A stretch of DNA of 64,000 nt from CALBPI01 sp039027435 (lineage in GTDB: Bacteria > Pseudomonadota > Gammaproteobacteria > Steroidobacterales > Woeseiaceae), in NCBI GenBank assembly GCA_039027435.1, contig JBCCKF010000008.1:97099-161098 (forward strand), given 5' to 3'. Position 1 is the stretch's first letter, and every line of letters starts with the position of its first letter. The notes below the pieces were generated by a model that was not told the origin of the DNA, searched no databases, and saw nothing but the letters and a program-made list of their open reading frames with translations. Below are positions 9,379 through 17,417 of the stretch, piece by piece. The position numbers and the translations under genes are program-made.

Positions 9379-10203
9379 CTACGGGCGCACACGGCGCTCT
9401 ACGCCTGTAGCTTCAAGGATACGACTGGATATTTCCTCGATCGAAAACTCGGTCGTATCTACATGCGGGATTCGGTACTTGGAGAACAGCGCCGCTGCCG
9501 CGCGAAGCTCGAAATTGACCTGCTGCGCCGACGCATAACGCCCCGCCGATCGTCGCTCCTTGCGAATTTGCTGAAGTCTTCTCGCGTTGATCGTCAAACC
9601 AAATAGCTTGTTACGATGCTCCAGAAGGCGCGCTGGCAGGCTGCCGCCCTCAAATTCATCATCCGTGATCGGATAATTCGCCGCATAAACTCCGTACTGC
9701 AAAGCCAGATACAGGCATGTTGGTGTTTTTCCGGAACGTGACACCCCAACGAGAATGACGTCAGCCTGATCGTAGTTGCGAGTGACACCGCCGTCATCGT
9801 TCGCCAGCGCATAGTTCGTTGCTTCTATGCGTTTCATGTAGGTATCGGTATCCGACATCCCATGCGCTCGTCCTGCCGCATGTGATGCCTCGGTTTCCAA
9901 TTCAGACTCGAGCCGCTCTACGAACGCATCAAAGATATCGAGGTACAAACCGTTCGCTTCGCGAATGATCGCGCGCAATTCGTCATGTACGAGGGAGCTG
10001 AAAACGATAGGGCGGTGTTGATCCTGAGCAGCCGCACGATCGATCCGATCCTTCAGTTCGACTGCTCTGGACTCGGAATCCACGAATGGGACAGTCACCT
10101 GACGAAACGACTCTCCAACGAATTGTGTCATGAGACTATGGCCCAGGGTTTCTGCGGTCACACCCGTTTGATCCGAAATGAAAAAGACTGTCCTGCTGGC
10201 CAT
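9379..10203 (-). CDS. ppsR: PEP synthase regulatory protein (bifunctional kinase/pyrophosphorylase)
   Basis: This 274-residue DUF299-family enzyme phosphorylates a Thr of phosphoenolpyruvate synthase with ADP, inactivating it, and removes the phosphate by phosphorolysis. The Walker-like loop GVSRSGKT is at residues 153-160, and the N-terminal FFISDQTGVTAETLG block is typical. The divergently oriented neighbour is ppsA, which is its substrate, so the pairing supports the call strongly. The 133-base gap between the two genes must hold both promoters. Confidence 0.95.
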   Translation of the reverse strand: MASRTVFFISDQTGVTAETLGHSLMTQFVGESFRQVTVPFVDSESRAVELKDRIDRAAAQDQHRPIVFSSLVHDELRAIIREANGLYLDIFDAFVERLESELETEASHAAGRAHGMSDTDTYMKRIEATNYALANDDGGVTRNYDQADVILVGVSRSGKTPTCLYLALQYGVYAANYPITDDEFEGGSLPARLLEHRNKLFGLTINARRLQQIRKERRSAGRYASAQQVNFELRAAAALFSKYRIPHVDTTEFSIEEISSRILEATGVERRVRP

Positions 10204-10336
10204 TAGCGCTCCTCTAACCGGCGCTTACCATAACCCAACTGCCGTATTTAGGCTCGCGACCGATGTCACAAAGCGAACAGCCCCGCGGCGCGTTATAATG
10301 GCGGGCTTTATGTATCCACGGTAACGAGGGATCAGC
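10204..10336. promoter_or_regulatory. ppsR-ppsA divergent intergenic region with ppsA -10
   Basis: A perfect TATAAT lies at 10294-10299 on the plus strand, followed by a GC-rich stretch (GGCGGG). This would start transcription about 31 bases before ppsA. No good -35 hexamer is seen at 16-18 bases, so an activator may be needed. A GAGGGA ribosome site precedes the GTG start. No clear promoter for ppsR was found on the other strand. Confidence 0.55.
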
Positions 10337-12700
10337 GTGAACCGGTTTGTCATTCCATTTTCTGAGCTCGGCATGGGCGATGTTGAGCGCGTTGGCGGCA
10401 AGAATGCCTCGCTTGGTGAGATGATCAGCAATCTGCACGGACTCGGCGTCACCGTTCCGGGTGGGTTCGCCACCACCGCTGAAGCCTACCGGGTGTTTCT
10501 GCGCGACAACGGTCTGGATACGCAGATCGCAGAACGGCTGCAGGACCTCGACGTTGACGATATCGGTGCGCTGACCGCAGCGGGAGACGATATCCGGCGC
10601 TGGATTCGCGAGGCACCCTTGCCCGCCAAACTGGAGGCCGATATGGCCGAGGCCTGGGCTGAAATGGCGGACGGGCGTGATATCGCGGTCGCGGTTCGAT
10701 CCTCAGCGACCGCAGAGGACCTGCCCGATGCGTCATTCGCCGGCCAGCAGGAGACATTCCTGAATATTCGTGGGCTGGACAACGTCATCACAGCCATGCG
10801 CGATGTGTTCGCCTCACTCTTCAATGATCGTGCTATCGCTTACCGCACACACCAGGGTTATTCCCACGAGCAGGTCGCTTTGTCAGCCGGCATCCAGCAT
10901 ATGGTGCGCAGTGACAGAGGTTCGAGCGGTGTGATGTTCACACTCGACACCGAGTCCGGTTTCCGCGATTTGGTGTTTATTACTGCATCCTGGGGCCTCG
11001 GTGAAACCGTAGTTCAGGGCGCAGTGAATCCCGATGAGTTTTACGTCTATAAACCCGCGCTGCGAGCCGGAAACATGCCGATCATGCGGCGCAACCTCGG
11101 CAGCAAAGCGATCAAGATGGTGTTCTCGGATGACGCGCGCGCTGGCAAGAGCGTAGAAACGATTGACGTTGACAGCGACGCCCGTCGCCAGTTTTCGATC
11201 ACGGATGATGATGTGCTCGAACTCTCCCGCCATGCATTGACCATCGAAGCGCACTACGGGCGACCGATGGACATCGAGTGGGGTAAGGACGGCGAAGACG
11301 GCAAGATCTACATCCTGCAAGCGCGACCCGAGACCGTGCAGTCTCGGTCCGGGCGCACCCTGCAACGATTCACGTTGAAGAAGCGATCCACGGTGATCGC
11401 CAGCGGTCGCAGCATCGGACAGAAGATCGGCGCGGGCAAGGCGAAGGTCATTCGTGACGTCAGTGAAATGGCACGCGTGCAGAGCGGCGATGTTCTCGTT
11501 GCCGATATGACCGACCCGGATTGGGAACCTGTCATGAAACGGGCGGCTGCTATCGTCACCAATCGCGGTGGACGAACCTGTCACGCCGCGATTATCGCTC
11601 GCGAACTGGGAATACCCGCAGTTGTCGGCTGCGGCGATGCCACAGATCTGATTCACGACGGCACCGAGGTCACCGTTTCATGCGCCGAGGGCGACGAAGG
11701 CTTCATCTACGACGGTGTACTCGAGTTTGAAAAGCATCAGATCGAACTCGATGCACTACCCGAGGTGCCCGTTAAGATCATGATGAATGTCGGTAACCCC
11801 GACCGAGCTTTTGACTTTGCCTCAATCCCGCATCGTGGGGTCGGACTCGCCAGACTCGAATTCATCATCAACCGAATGATCGGGGTGCATCCGCAGGCTC
11901 TGCTCGACTATGACGACATTGACGCCGACACGCGCGAGATGATTGACGAGCAAATGGCGGGATACACCTCGCCTCGAGAGTTCTTCATCAGCAAATTGGC
12001 TGAAGGGGTGAGCTCCATCGCGGCGGCGTTCGCACCGCACCCCGTGATCGTCCGTTTGTCGGACTTCAAATCCAATGAATACGCGAATCTGATCGGTGGC
12101 GAGCTCTACGAGCCCAATGAGGAAAACCCGATGTTGGGTTTCCGTGGGGCCGCGCGATACCTCGATGAGAACTTCCAGCCTTGTTTCCAGATGGAATGCG
12201 AGGCTCTGCGCCGCGTGCGCAACGACATGGGACTGACCAACGTCGAGGTGATGGTGCCGTTCGTCAGAACGCTGGATCAAGCGCGACAGGTCACCGAACT
12301 TCTCGCGGAAGAGGGGTTGTCGCGGGGCGAGAACGGACTGCGCTTGATCATGATGTCAGAACTGCCGACCAATGCTTTGTTGGCCGATCAGTACCTCGAG
12401 TACTTTGATGGCATGTCGATCGGATCGAACGACATGACCCAGCTCGCGCTAGGGCTTGACCGCGACTCCGGACTTATCGCCGATCTGTTTGATGAGCGCG
12501 ATGAAGCCGTCAAGGCATTGCTTGAGCTGACCATCAGTGCGTGCAAGCGCCAGAACAAATACGTTGGTATTTGTGGTCAAGGTCCGTCAGATCACCCGGA
12601 ACTCGCAAAGTGGCTTTTGGAACAGGGCATTGAGTCGATGTCGCTCAACCCTGATACCGTCATCGAGACCTGGCTGTACCTCGCCGGAGAGCGAGTCTGA
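10337..12700 (+). CDS. ppsA: phosphoenolpyruvate synthase
   Basis: It converts pyruvate, ATP and water to PEP, AMP and phosphate, the entry to gluconeogenesis from three-carbon acids. The 787-residue length fits the family. The N-terminal ATP-grasp half contains VRSSATAEDLPDASFAGQQE. The mobile phosphohistidine domain has GGRTCHAAIIARELG with the catalytic His near residue 416. The C-terminal PEP/pyruvate barrel ends with NDMTQLALGLDRDS and a GICGQGPSD segment with the expected Cys. The GTG start at 10337 has a GAGGGA ribosome site. Its activity is presumably switched by the divergent ppsR product. Confidence 0.97.
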   Translation: MNRFVIPFSELGMGDVERVGGKNASLGEMISNLHGLGVTVPGGFATTAEAYRVFLRDNGLDTQIAERLQDLDVDDIGALTAAGDDIRRWIREAPLPAKLEADMAEAWAEMADGRDIAVAVRSSATAEDLPDASFAGQQETFLNIRGLDNVITAMRDVFASLFNDRAIAYRTHQGYSHEQVALSAGIQHMVRSDRGSSGVMFTLDTESGFRDLVFITASWGLGETVVQGAVNPDEFYVYKPALRAGNMPIMRRNLGSKAIKMVFSDDARAGKSVETIDVDSDARRQFSITDDDVLELSRHALTIEAHYGRPMDIEWGKDGEDGKIYILQARPETVQSRSGRTLQRFTLKKRSTVIASGRSIGQKIGAGKAKVIRDVSEMARVQSGDVLVADMTDPDWEPVMKRAAAIVTNRGGRTCHAAIIARELGIPAVVGCGDATDLIHDGTEVTVSCAEGDEGFIYDGVLEFEKHQIELDALPEVPVKIMMNVGNPDRAFDFASIPHRGVGLARLEFIINRMIGVHPQALLDYDDIDADTREMIDEQMAGYTSPREFFISKLAEGVSSIAAAFAPHPVIVRLSDFKSNEYANLIGGELYEPNEENPMLGFRGAARYLDENFQPCFQMECEALRRVRNDMGLTNVEVMVPFVRTLDQARQVTELLAEEGLSRGENGLRLIMMSELPTNALLADQYLEYFDGMSIGSNDMTQLALGLDRDSGLIADLFDERDEAVKALLELTISACKRQNKYVGICGQGPSDHPELAKWLLEQGIESMSLNPDTVIETWLYLAGERV

Positions 12701-12716
12701 CAGGGCAATAAGGCGG

Positions 12717-13418
12717 CTACAGCAGATCGCCGGATCCGTAGCCACCGCGTTTGCGGCGCCTGAGTCCTGGGAGGATCAGACCGAGCACAATACCGAGCAG
12801 CAAGACGCCTGCACCGACGACGAAGCCGTACAAGGCTCTCTGACTGCGCAGGTCAGCGTTCGATTGCTGCAAACCCTGAAGTTCGATTTCGGTTTCCTGC
12901 AGGTCGGTTCTCAACGTCATGTTCTCGCGATCGATCGCCAACACGTTAGACGCTTTCTGTTGCAAGTCTGCAAGCTCACTTGTCAGGCGCTCGTTGTCTT
13001 GCTCGAGCGCGCGCAAACGCTGCTGCGCAGCGGCATAGGACGTGCGCAGATCATCGAGCTCACGGCCCTGATCACCGCTCTCATTGCGCAGTGAATCAAC
13101 ACGCCCCTGCAAAGCGGCCAACTGGCTTCGCGCATCAGGGTCACGCATCAGATAGCGCGTCAGTACATATCCCTCGGTCTCGCTGGTGGTGAGACGCACG
13201 CGGCTGTAACCTGACTCGGCGTCCTGTTCGAGTACCTCAACAGGAGTACCCGATTCGAGCATCCTGACAATCGCGTTCTGCGTACTAGGACCGCGCCGCA
13301 TCGTGATTTCAAAAATGTCTGTGACGTATTGGCGCTCTTCGCCGGATTGCGCACGTGAATCGGCGGTCACCGCGAACAGTGCGAGTGCAAGAAGCATCGA
13401 TTTGAGTACGTAGTTCAT
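12717..13418 (-). CDS. SH3-domain membrane protein (TIGR04211/YgiM-like)
   Basis: The protein starts at the ATG at 13418 (233 residues); a GTG at 13445 would add nine residues without a better ribosome site. It has a signal peptide ending near AQSG, a bacterial SH3 domain (about 25-95, with GYVLTRYLM at its end), a coiled coil (about 100-190) and one C-terminal TM helix followed by a basic, glycine-rich cytoplasmic tail (RRRKRGG). This order matches the TIGR04211/YgiM group, periplasmic proteins tethered to the inner membrane with a presumed cell-wall role. It converges with ppsA, 16 bases away. Confidence 0.85.
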   Translation of the reverse strand: MNYVLKSMLLALALFAVTADSRAQSGEERQYVTDIFEITMRRGPSTQNAIVRMLESGTPVEVLEQDAESGYSRVRLTTSETEGYVLTRYLMRDPDARSQLAALQGRVDSLRNESGDQGRELDDLRTSYAAAQQRLRALEQDNERLTSELADLQQKASNVLAIDRENMTLRTDLQETEIELQGLQQSNADLRSQRALYGFVVGAGVLLLGIVLGLILPGLRRRKRGGYGSGDLL

Positions 13419-13475
13419 GCGCGCGAGATTAAGTGGTGTGTGCACGTTTGTACACTGTCGTAGAACGGCAACACG

Positions 13476-13871
13476 TCAGTCCCTCGATAGGTGTGCAAGG
13501 CTGGCTGCATGCGCCTCCCAGTGCTGGCCATCAAACGCCTCGACGTCAACCGGGAATCCGTCAGGGAGTTCCAGGCAGGCGAGATTGACGCTGACGCCAT
13601 CGGGGTTGGACCTCGGTCGATAAAACGACTTCACGCCACAAATGCTGCAAAACAGATGCCGAGCGACCCCGGTGTTGAATCGATATTCTGAGAGCTCCTC
13701 TTCCCCGGACAGAAGCTCGAAAGCTGACTCTGGCACAATGGCACCAACAAACCCGGACTGCGCGCAAATCGAACAATTACATGCGTGTGCCAGCAAGGGC
13801 TTTGCGACCGACACTCGATAACGCACTGCGCCACAGTGGCAGCTACCCAAAAGATCGATCAACTCACTCAT
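13476..13871 (-). CDS. GFA (glutathione-dependent formaldehyde-activating/CENP-V) family protein
   Basis: The 131-residue zinc-binding protein has cysteines in the family pattern: GSCHCGAVRY near residue 10, CNCSICAQSG near residue 32 and FCSICGVKSFYRPRSNPDG near residue 75. Family members bind structural zinc and some bind glutathione; the real substrate of most is unknown, so formaldehyde chemistry should not be assumed. Its start overlaps the stop of the DUF938 gene by 4 bases, and it is the last gene of an orn-DUF938-GFA run. Confidence 0.9.
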   Translation of the reverse strand: MSELIDLLGSCHCGAVRYRVSVAKPLLAHACNCSICAQSGFVGAIVPESAFELLSGEEELSEYRFNTGVARHLFCSICGVKSFYRPRSNPDGVSVNLACLELPDGFPVDVEAFDGQHWEAHAASLAHLSRD

Positions 13872-14515
13872 GAGAGGGCCGATAGATGTCGGCGCGCGAA
13901 AACGAGCATCTGATTATTAGCAGGCATGTGATAGTGGGCCACTTCAACCCAGCCAGTGCGACACGCAAGCGCCCTCACCTCGCCCAGATCACGAATACCC
14001 ATGCCGGTTGCTTCTGCTCGCAATTGCACATCAAACACGGCATTACCTTCACTGGTCGGCTTACCGTCGACGTGAAACGGCCCATACACAAAAAAGCGAG
14101 TCGCATCTCGCGCCAGCTTCGCGGCATTCGAAAACAAATCGGTCACGGCACCCCAATCCATGATGTGGAGTGTATTCACCGTTAACAGGGCATCGAAGTC
14201 AGGCATCTCTCGCCATTGTTCGGAGGACCTCGCATCGAGCGCAAGCGCGGGAAGGACCCTATCTGCGGCCTCGGCGGTCGCTGCCCAGCCATTGATGCTT
14301 CCATGGTCGGGAATACGGTCACTCGGTTGCCACAGTACCCCATCGAGACGATCGATCAGATAAGCAGCGTGTTGCCCGGTACCACTCCCCACTTCGAGGA
14401 GCGTTCCGGGGGTCAGCCACGCTTCGAGCACCCTGCCCAACGCCTCCCTGTTTCGCTCGCACGATGGGGAAGAACGCAGCGCGCTAGACGCGGACGAAGG
14501 CCCACCCGCGATCAT
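13868..14515 (-). CDS. DUF938 SAM-dependent methyltransferase
   Basis: The 215-residue protein has a class I methyltransferase core: glycine-rich motif I LEVGSGTGQHAAYL near residue 40, then DALLTVNTLHIM near residue 107. The opening (CERNREALGRVL) and the YGPFHVDGKPTSEGNAVFD segment are diagnostic of DUF938. The methyl acceptor is unknown. Its ATG overlaps the orn stop (ATGA) and its stop overlaps the GFA start, so the three are probably translated as a coupled unit. Confidence 0.9.
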   Translation of the reverse strand: MIAGGPSSASSALRSSPSCERNREALGRVLEAWLTPGTLLEVGSGTGQHAAYLIDRLDGVLWQPSDRIPDHGSINGWAATAEAADRVLPALALDARSSEQWREMPDFDALLTVNTLHIMDWGAVTDLFSNAAKLARDATRFFVYGPFHVDGKPTSEGNAVFDVQLRAEATGMGIRDLGEVRALACRTGWVEVAHYHMPANNQMLVFARRHLSALS

Positions 14516-15096
14516 TCCGATCCCATAGCGGCCATGAATACGTCAATGCCCGGTTGAAGCCATTGCTCGCGGTAGTGCCGCAGCTCTTCAATTGAGTCCC
14601 TGATATCCTCCAACGCGAGATGCAGTCCCTGCTTGCGTACTCCACGACAAAGTTCCGGCGCCCAGTTCTGAGCAAGAATCTTGAGTGTGCTGACGTCCAG
14701 GTTGCGGTAGTGGAAATACGCTTCTAACTCCGGCATGTAGCGCGCGAGGAATCGACGATCCTGGCAAATGCTGTTGCCGCACATTGGCGAGCTGCCACGG
14801 ATGACATGCTGTTCAAGAAAAGCGATGGTCTCACGTTCGGCTGCAGTCTCGTCGTAGCCACTCTTGCGCACGCGCTCTGTGAGTCCCGATCCGCCGTGCT
14901 GACGCGTATTCCATTCGTCCATGCCTTCAAGACGTTCTTCACTCTGTCTGACGGCAAGCACCGGACCGGAGGCGATTTCGTTCAGATCATGATCGGTGAC
15001 AATCGTGGCAATCTCGATAATGCGATCCTGCGACGGGCTCAGTCCAGTCATCTCAAGATCGATCCAGATCAATCGGTTGTGGGGCAAATTCGTCAT
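14512..15096 (-). CDS. orn: oligoribonuclease
   Basis: This DEDDh 3'-5' exonuclease degrades di- to pentanucleotides, including the breakdown products of cyclic-di-GMP, in the cytoplasm. It has 194 residues from the ATG at 15096; longer reading upstream is out of family. Motifs: IWIDLEMTGLSP (Asp, Glu) near the N-terminus, PMCGNSICQDRRFLARYMPELE in the middle (middle Asp), and HLALEDIRDSIEELRHYR (His, Asp) at the end. It is divergent from rsgA across 52 bases, the same arrangement as in Escherichia coli. Confidence 0.96.
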   Translation of the reverse strand: MTNLPHNRLIWIDLEMTGLSPSQDRIIEIATIVTDHDLNEIASGPVLAVRQSEERLEGMDEWNTRQHGGSGLTERVRKSGYDETAAERETIAFLEQHVIRGSSPMCGNSICQDRRFLARYMPELEAYFHYRNLDVSTLKILAQNWAPELCRGVRKQGLHLALEDIRDSIEELRHYREQWLQPGIDVFMAAMGSE

Positions 15097-15136
15097 CAGG
15101 GCAGTGTAGCAGACCCGCATCAAGCGTCTGCACTGG

Positions 15137-15149
15137 CATAATGCCGCGG
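15137..15149 (+). promoter_or_regulatory. putative rsgA -10 giving a leaderless start
   Basis: CATAAT at 15137-15142 (one mismatch to TATAAT) is followed by exactly six bases and then the rsgA GTG at 15149. There is no ribosome-binding sequence before that GTG. If this hexamer is used, the transcript would begin at or next to the start codon. No convincing -35 is present, so the assignment is tentative. Confidence 0.35.
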
Positions 15150-16066
15150 TGAACGACGACGCAGACAACACCAGTCGAGTAATGCGCGTTGCGGCGAGTT
15201 TCGGCGCGCGCTTTGAACTTACTCCCGACGGCCTACCGAGTGCGGACCCAATCCCTGCACGCCCGAGAGGCAAGAAACTCAAACCGGTTGCGGGAGACTT
15301 CGTCAGGGCGCGCCCACTTGAAGGCGAGAAGGACTGGCAGATCGAGGAAGTGCTCGAACGCGCGAGTGCACTCGATCGAACCGACACTCGCGGACGACGC
15401 GAGTTGCTGGCGGCCAATGTGTCAATGATGGTGATCGTGCTCGCACCACAGCCACAACCGGATTTTTTTATCGCCGATCGCTATCTCGCTGCCGCGGAAT
15501 TGATGCCATGCAAAGCCGCCATTGTCTGGAACAAGAGCGATATCGCTGCGCCCGAAGCGGAGGTCGAAGTGTACCGTGCGCTCGGCTATCATGTGATCAA
15601 CGCAAGTAACAAGAACCACGACGGCATCGGCGCGTTGCGCGACATCATGCGTGGCGAACTCTCTGTTTTTGTCGGTCAATCCGGCGTGGGCAAATCGACC
15701 CTCGTCAATACGCTTTCAGGAGGCGACGTACAGCGGACTGGCTCCGTATCGAGCGCCAACCTCGAAGGGCGGCACACAACCGTTTCAGCACGCCTGATCA
15801 CTCTCGATACCGATATCCAGGTGATCGATTCGCCCGGCGTTCGAGACTACGCGCCAGGGATCATTGAACCGCGTGAGGTGGCGCGAGGTTTTCGTGAGAT
15901 CCATGCCGCCGCGGCAGGCTGTCGCTTTGCTGATTGTATGCACCGGGCGGAACCTGACTGTGAGGTCAAGGCCCAGGTTGAAACCGGCAAGATCAGCGAC
16001 CGCCGGTACCGGAGCTACTTGCGACTGGCACAGATCAATCGCCAACTTGGTGCCGATCGCTACTAG
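15149..16066 (+). CDS. rsgA: small ribosomal subunit biogenesis GTPase RsgA
   Basis: This circularly permuted GTPase acts in late 30S maturation. It has 305 residues: an N-terminal OB fold (about 1-75), the permuted G domain with NKSD (G4, about 131), SASN-like NASNKN (G5), P-loop GQSGVGKST (about 175-183) and DSPGV (G3, about 230). The C-terminal zinc knuckle carries CRFADCMHRAEPDC. The start is GTG; an upstream ATG is out of frame and stops at once. The stop overlaps that of the convergent HIT gene inside a shared CTAG. Confidence 0.96.
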   Translation: MNDDADNTSRVMRVAASFGARFELTPDGLPSADPIPARPRGKKLKPVAGDFVRARPLEGEKDWQIEEVLERASALDRTDTRGRRELLAANVSMMVIVLAPQPQPDFFIADRYLAAAELMPCKAAIVWNKSDIAAPEAEVEVYRALGYHVINASNKNHDGIGALRDIMRGELSVFVGQSGVGKSTLVNTLSGGDVQRTGSVSSANLEGRHTTVSARLITLDTDIQVIDSPGVRDYAPGIIEPREVARGFREIHAAAAGCRFADCMHRAEPDCEVKAQVETGKISDRRYRSYLRLAQINRQLGADRY

Positions 16067-16428
16067 CCCGAGTGGCCAAAACCCATAGGCATCTTCGCAC
16101 CCGCGAGCAGATGCATGTGCAGGTGGAAAACCGTCTGTCCGCCGTCGGCGTTGCAGTTAACAATCAGGCGAAAGCCACTTTCTGCGATCCCCTGCTCGGC
16201 AGCGAAGTCACGAGCCGCCAGAAACAAACGTCCGACCAACGTTGCCTGATCGTCACGTATGTCGTTCACAGTGGGGATATGTGGCTTGGGTATGAACAGC
16301 ACGTGCACGGGCGCTTGTGGACTAATGTCTCGGAATCCGAGTACATGCTCATTTTCAAACACCCGCTCTGCCGGAATCTCGCCCGCGACGATCTTGCAGA
16401 ACAAACAATCCGGATCGAACTCTGACAT
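16063..16428 (-). CDS. hinT: HIT-family purine nucleoside phosphoramidase
   Basis: The 121-residue cytoplasmic protein has the histidine triad HLHMHLLAG (about 101-109), the N-terminal CLFCKIVAGEIPAERVFEN and a VLFIPKPHIPTVND segment, all typical of the HinT branch, which hydrolyses AMP-lysine and similar phosphoramidates. CxxC at residues 10-13 suggests retention of the zinc ligands. It lies 2 bases downstream of recR, so the two are probably co-transcribed. Confidence 0.92.
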   Translation of the reverse strand: MSEFDPDCLFCKIVAGEIPAERVFENEHVLGFRDISPQAPVHVLFIPKPHIPTVNDIRDDQATLVGRLFLAARDFAAEQGIAESGFRLIVNCNADGGQTVFHLHMHLLAGAKMPMGFGHSG

Positions 16429-16430
16429 CG

Positions 16431-17042
16431 CTATCGCTCTCCTTGAAACAGACTACGGCGTCCGCTAAACGCGTGCGACAGCGTGCCGCCATCAACAAAT
16501 TCGAGTTCGCCACCCACGGGAACGCCGTGGGCAATACGACTCGCTTTAACGCCCTGTGCATCTGCCAATTCAGCGACGTAATGCGCGGTTGCATCGCCTT
16601 CTACCGTCGGGTTGGTAGCGATGATGACTTCTTTCAGATCCGGCTCCCGAAACCGAGCAGCCAGCAGATCAAGTCCCAGTTCTGAGGGTCCGATGCCGTC
16701 CAAAGGTGAAAGATGTCCGAGCAGGACAAAGTAGCGGCCACGGAATCCTGTCGCGTTATCGATCGCCAGAACATCCGCCGGCGATTCGACCACGCATAGT
16801 GTTGAGTCATCACGCGATGCATCGCTACAGAATTCACATATCTCGTTCTCGGTATACATACGACAACGATTGCAGTTGCGAATACCAGCGGCTGACTGAG
16901 CAAGCGCAGTAGCCAGTCTTGCGGATCCTGACCGATCACCTTCTAGCAATGAAAACGCCATCCGTTGCGCAGACTTCTGCCCAACTCCGGGGAGGCAACG
17001 AAGCGCATCAATCAACTCTGTCAGGAGCGGTGTAAAGGCCAT
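16431..17042 (-). CDS. recR: recombination mediator RecR
   Basis: RecR, with RecF and RecO, loads RecA on gapped DNA. At 203 residues it has the helix-hairpin-helix LPGVGQKSAQRMAF near residue 17, a four-cysteine zinc finger (CNRCRMYTENEICEFC, about 57-72) and a Toprim domain beginning CVVESPADVLAID. It lies in the classic dnaX-ybaB-recR order, 19 bases after ybaB. Confidence 0.96.
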   Translation of the reverse strand: MAFTPLLTELIDALRCLPGVGQKSAQRMAFSLLEGDRSGSARLATALAQSAAGIRNCNRCRMYTENEICEFCSDASRDDSTLCVVESPADVLAIDNATGFRGRYFVLLGHLSPLDGIGPSELGLDLLAARFREPDLKEVIIATNPTVEGDATAHYVAELADAQGVKASRIAHGVPVGGELEFVDGGTLSHAFSGRRSLFQGER

Positions 17043-17061
17043 AGTGTCGGGTACGGATGTT

Positions 17062-17385
17062 CTAGAACGGCAGTTTCATCCCTGCAGGGAGATTCAACCC
17101 GCCGGTTAACGCCGCCATCTTCTCGGCGCTTGTCGCCTCCGCTTTGCGCAACGCGTCGTTAAATCCGGCGGCGATCAGATCTTCGAGCATTTCACGATCA
17201 TCGCCGAGGAGTGAGTCATCAATCTGGATGCGGCGCACTTCGTGCTTGCAGGTCATCGTCACAGACACAAGCCCGGCACCCGCCTCTCCGACAACCTCGA
17301 TATCAGCGAGCTCTGACTGCAACTTTTCCATGTTGCTTTGCATCTCTTTGGCCTGCTTCATCAGCTGCCCGATACCACCCTTCAT
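17062..17385 (-). CDS. ybaB: YbaB/EbfC nucleoid-associated protein
   Basis: This small homodimeric DNA-binding protein has 107 residues starting MKGGIGQLMKQA. I chose the ATG at 17385 because an AGGAGG site lies 7 bases before it; the frame extends 10 codons further upstream without one. A helical N-terminus (about 5-35) and the central beta strands with AGLVSVTMTCKHEVRRI are characteristic. It sits between dnaX and recR, as in most proteobacteria. Confidence 0.95.
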   Translation of the reverse strand: MKGGIGQLMKQAKEMQSNMEKLQSELADIEVVGEAGAGLVSVTMTCKHEVRRIQIDDSLLGDDREMLEDLIAAGFNDALRKAEATSAEKMAALTGGLNLPAGMKLPF

Positions 17386-17417
17386 CTCCCATCCTCCTGT
17401 CGGCATTGCCAACAAAA

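Noticed and set aside
10883..11656. 257-codon open frame antisense to ppsA
   Set aside because: Shadow of ppsA; ppsA motifs are intact across the whole stretch and the antisense product has no recognisable feature.
15097..15417. N-terminal extension of orn
   Set aside because: The extra 107 residues would overlap rsgA on the other strand and have no match to oligoribonuclease, which begins at the ATG at 15096.
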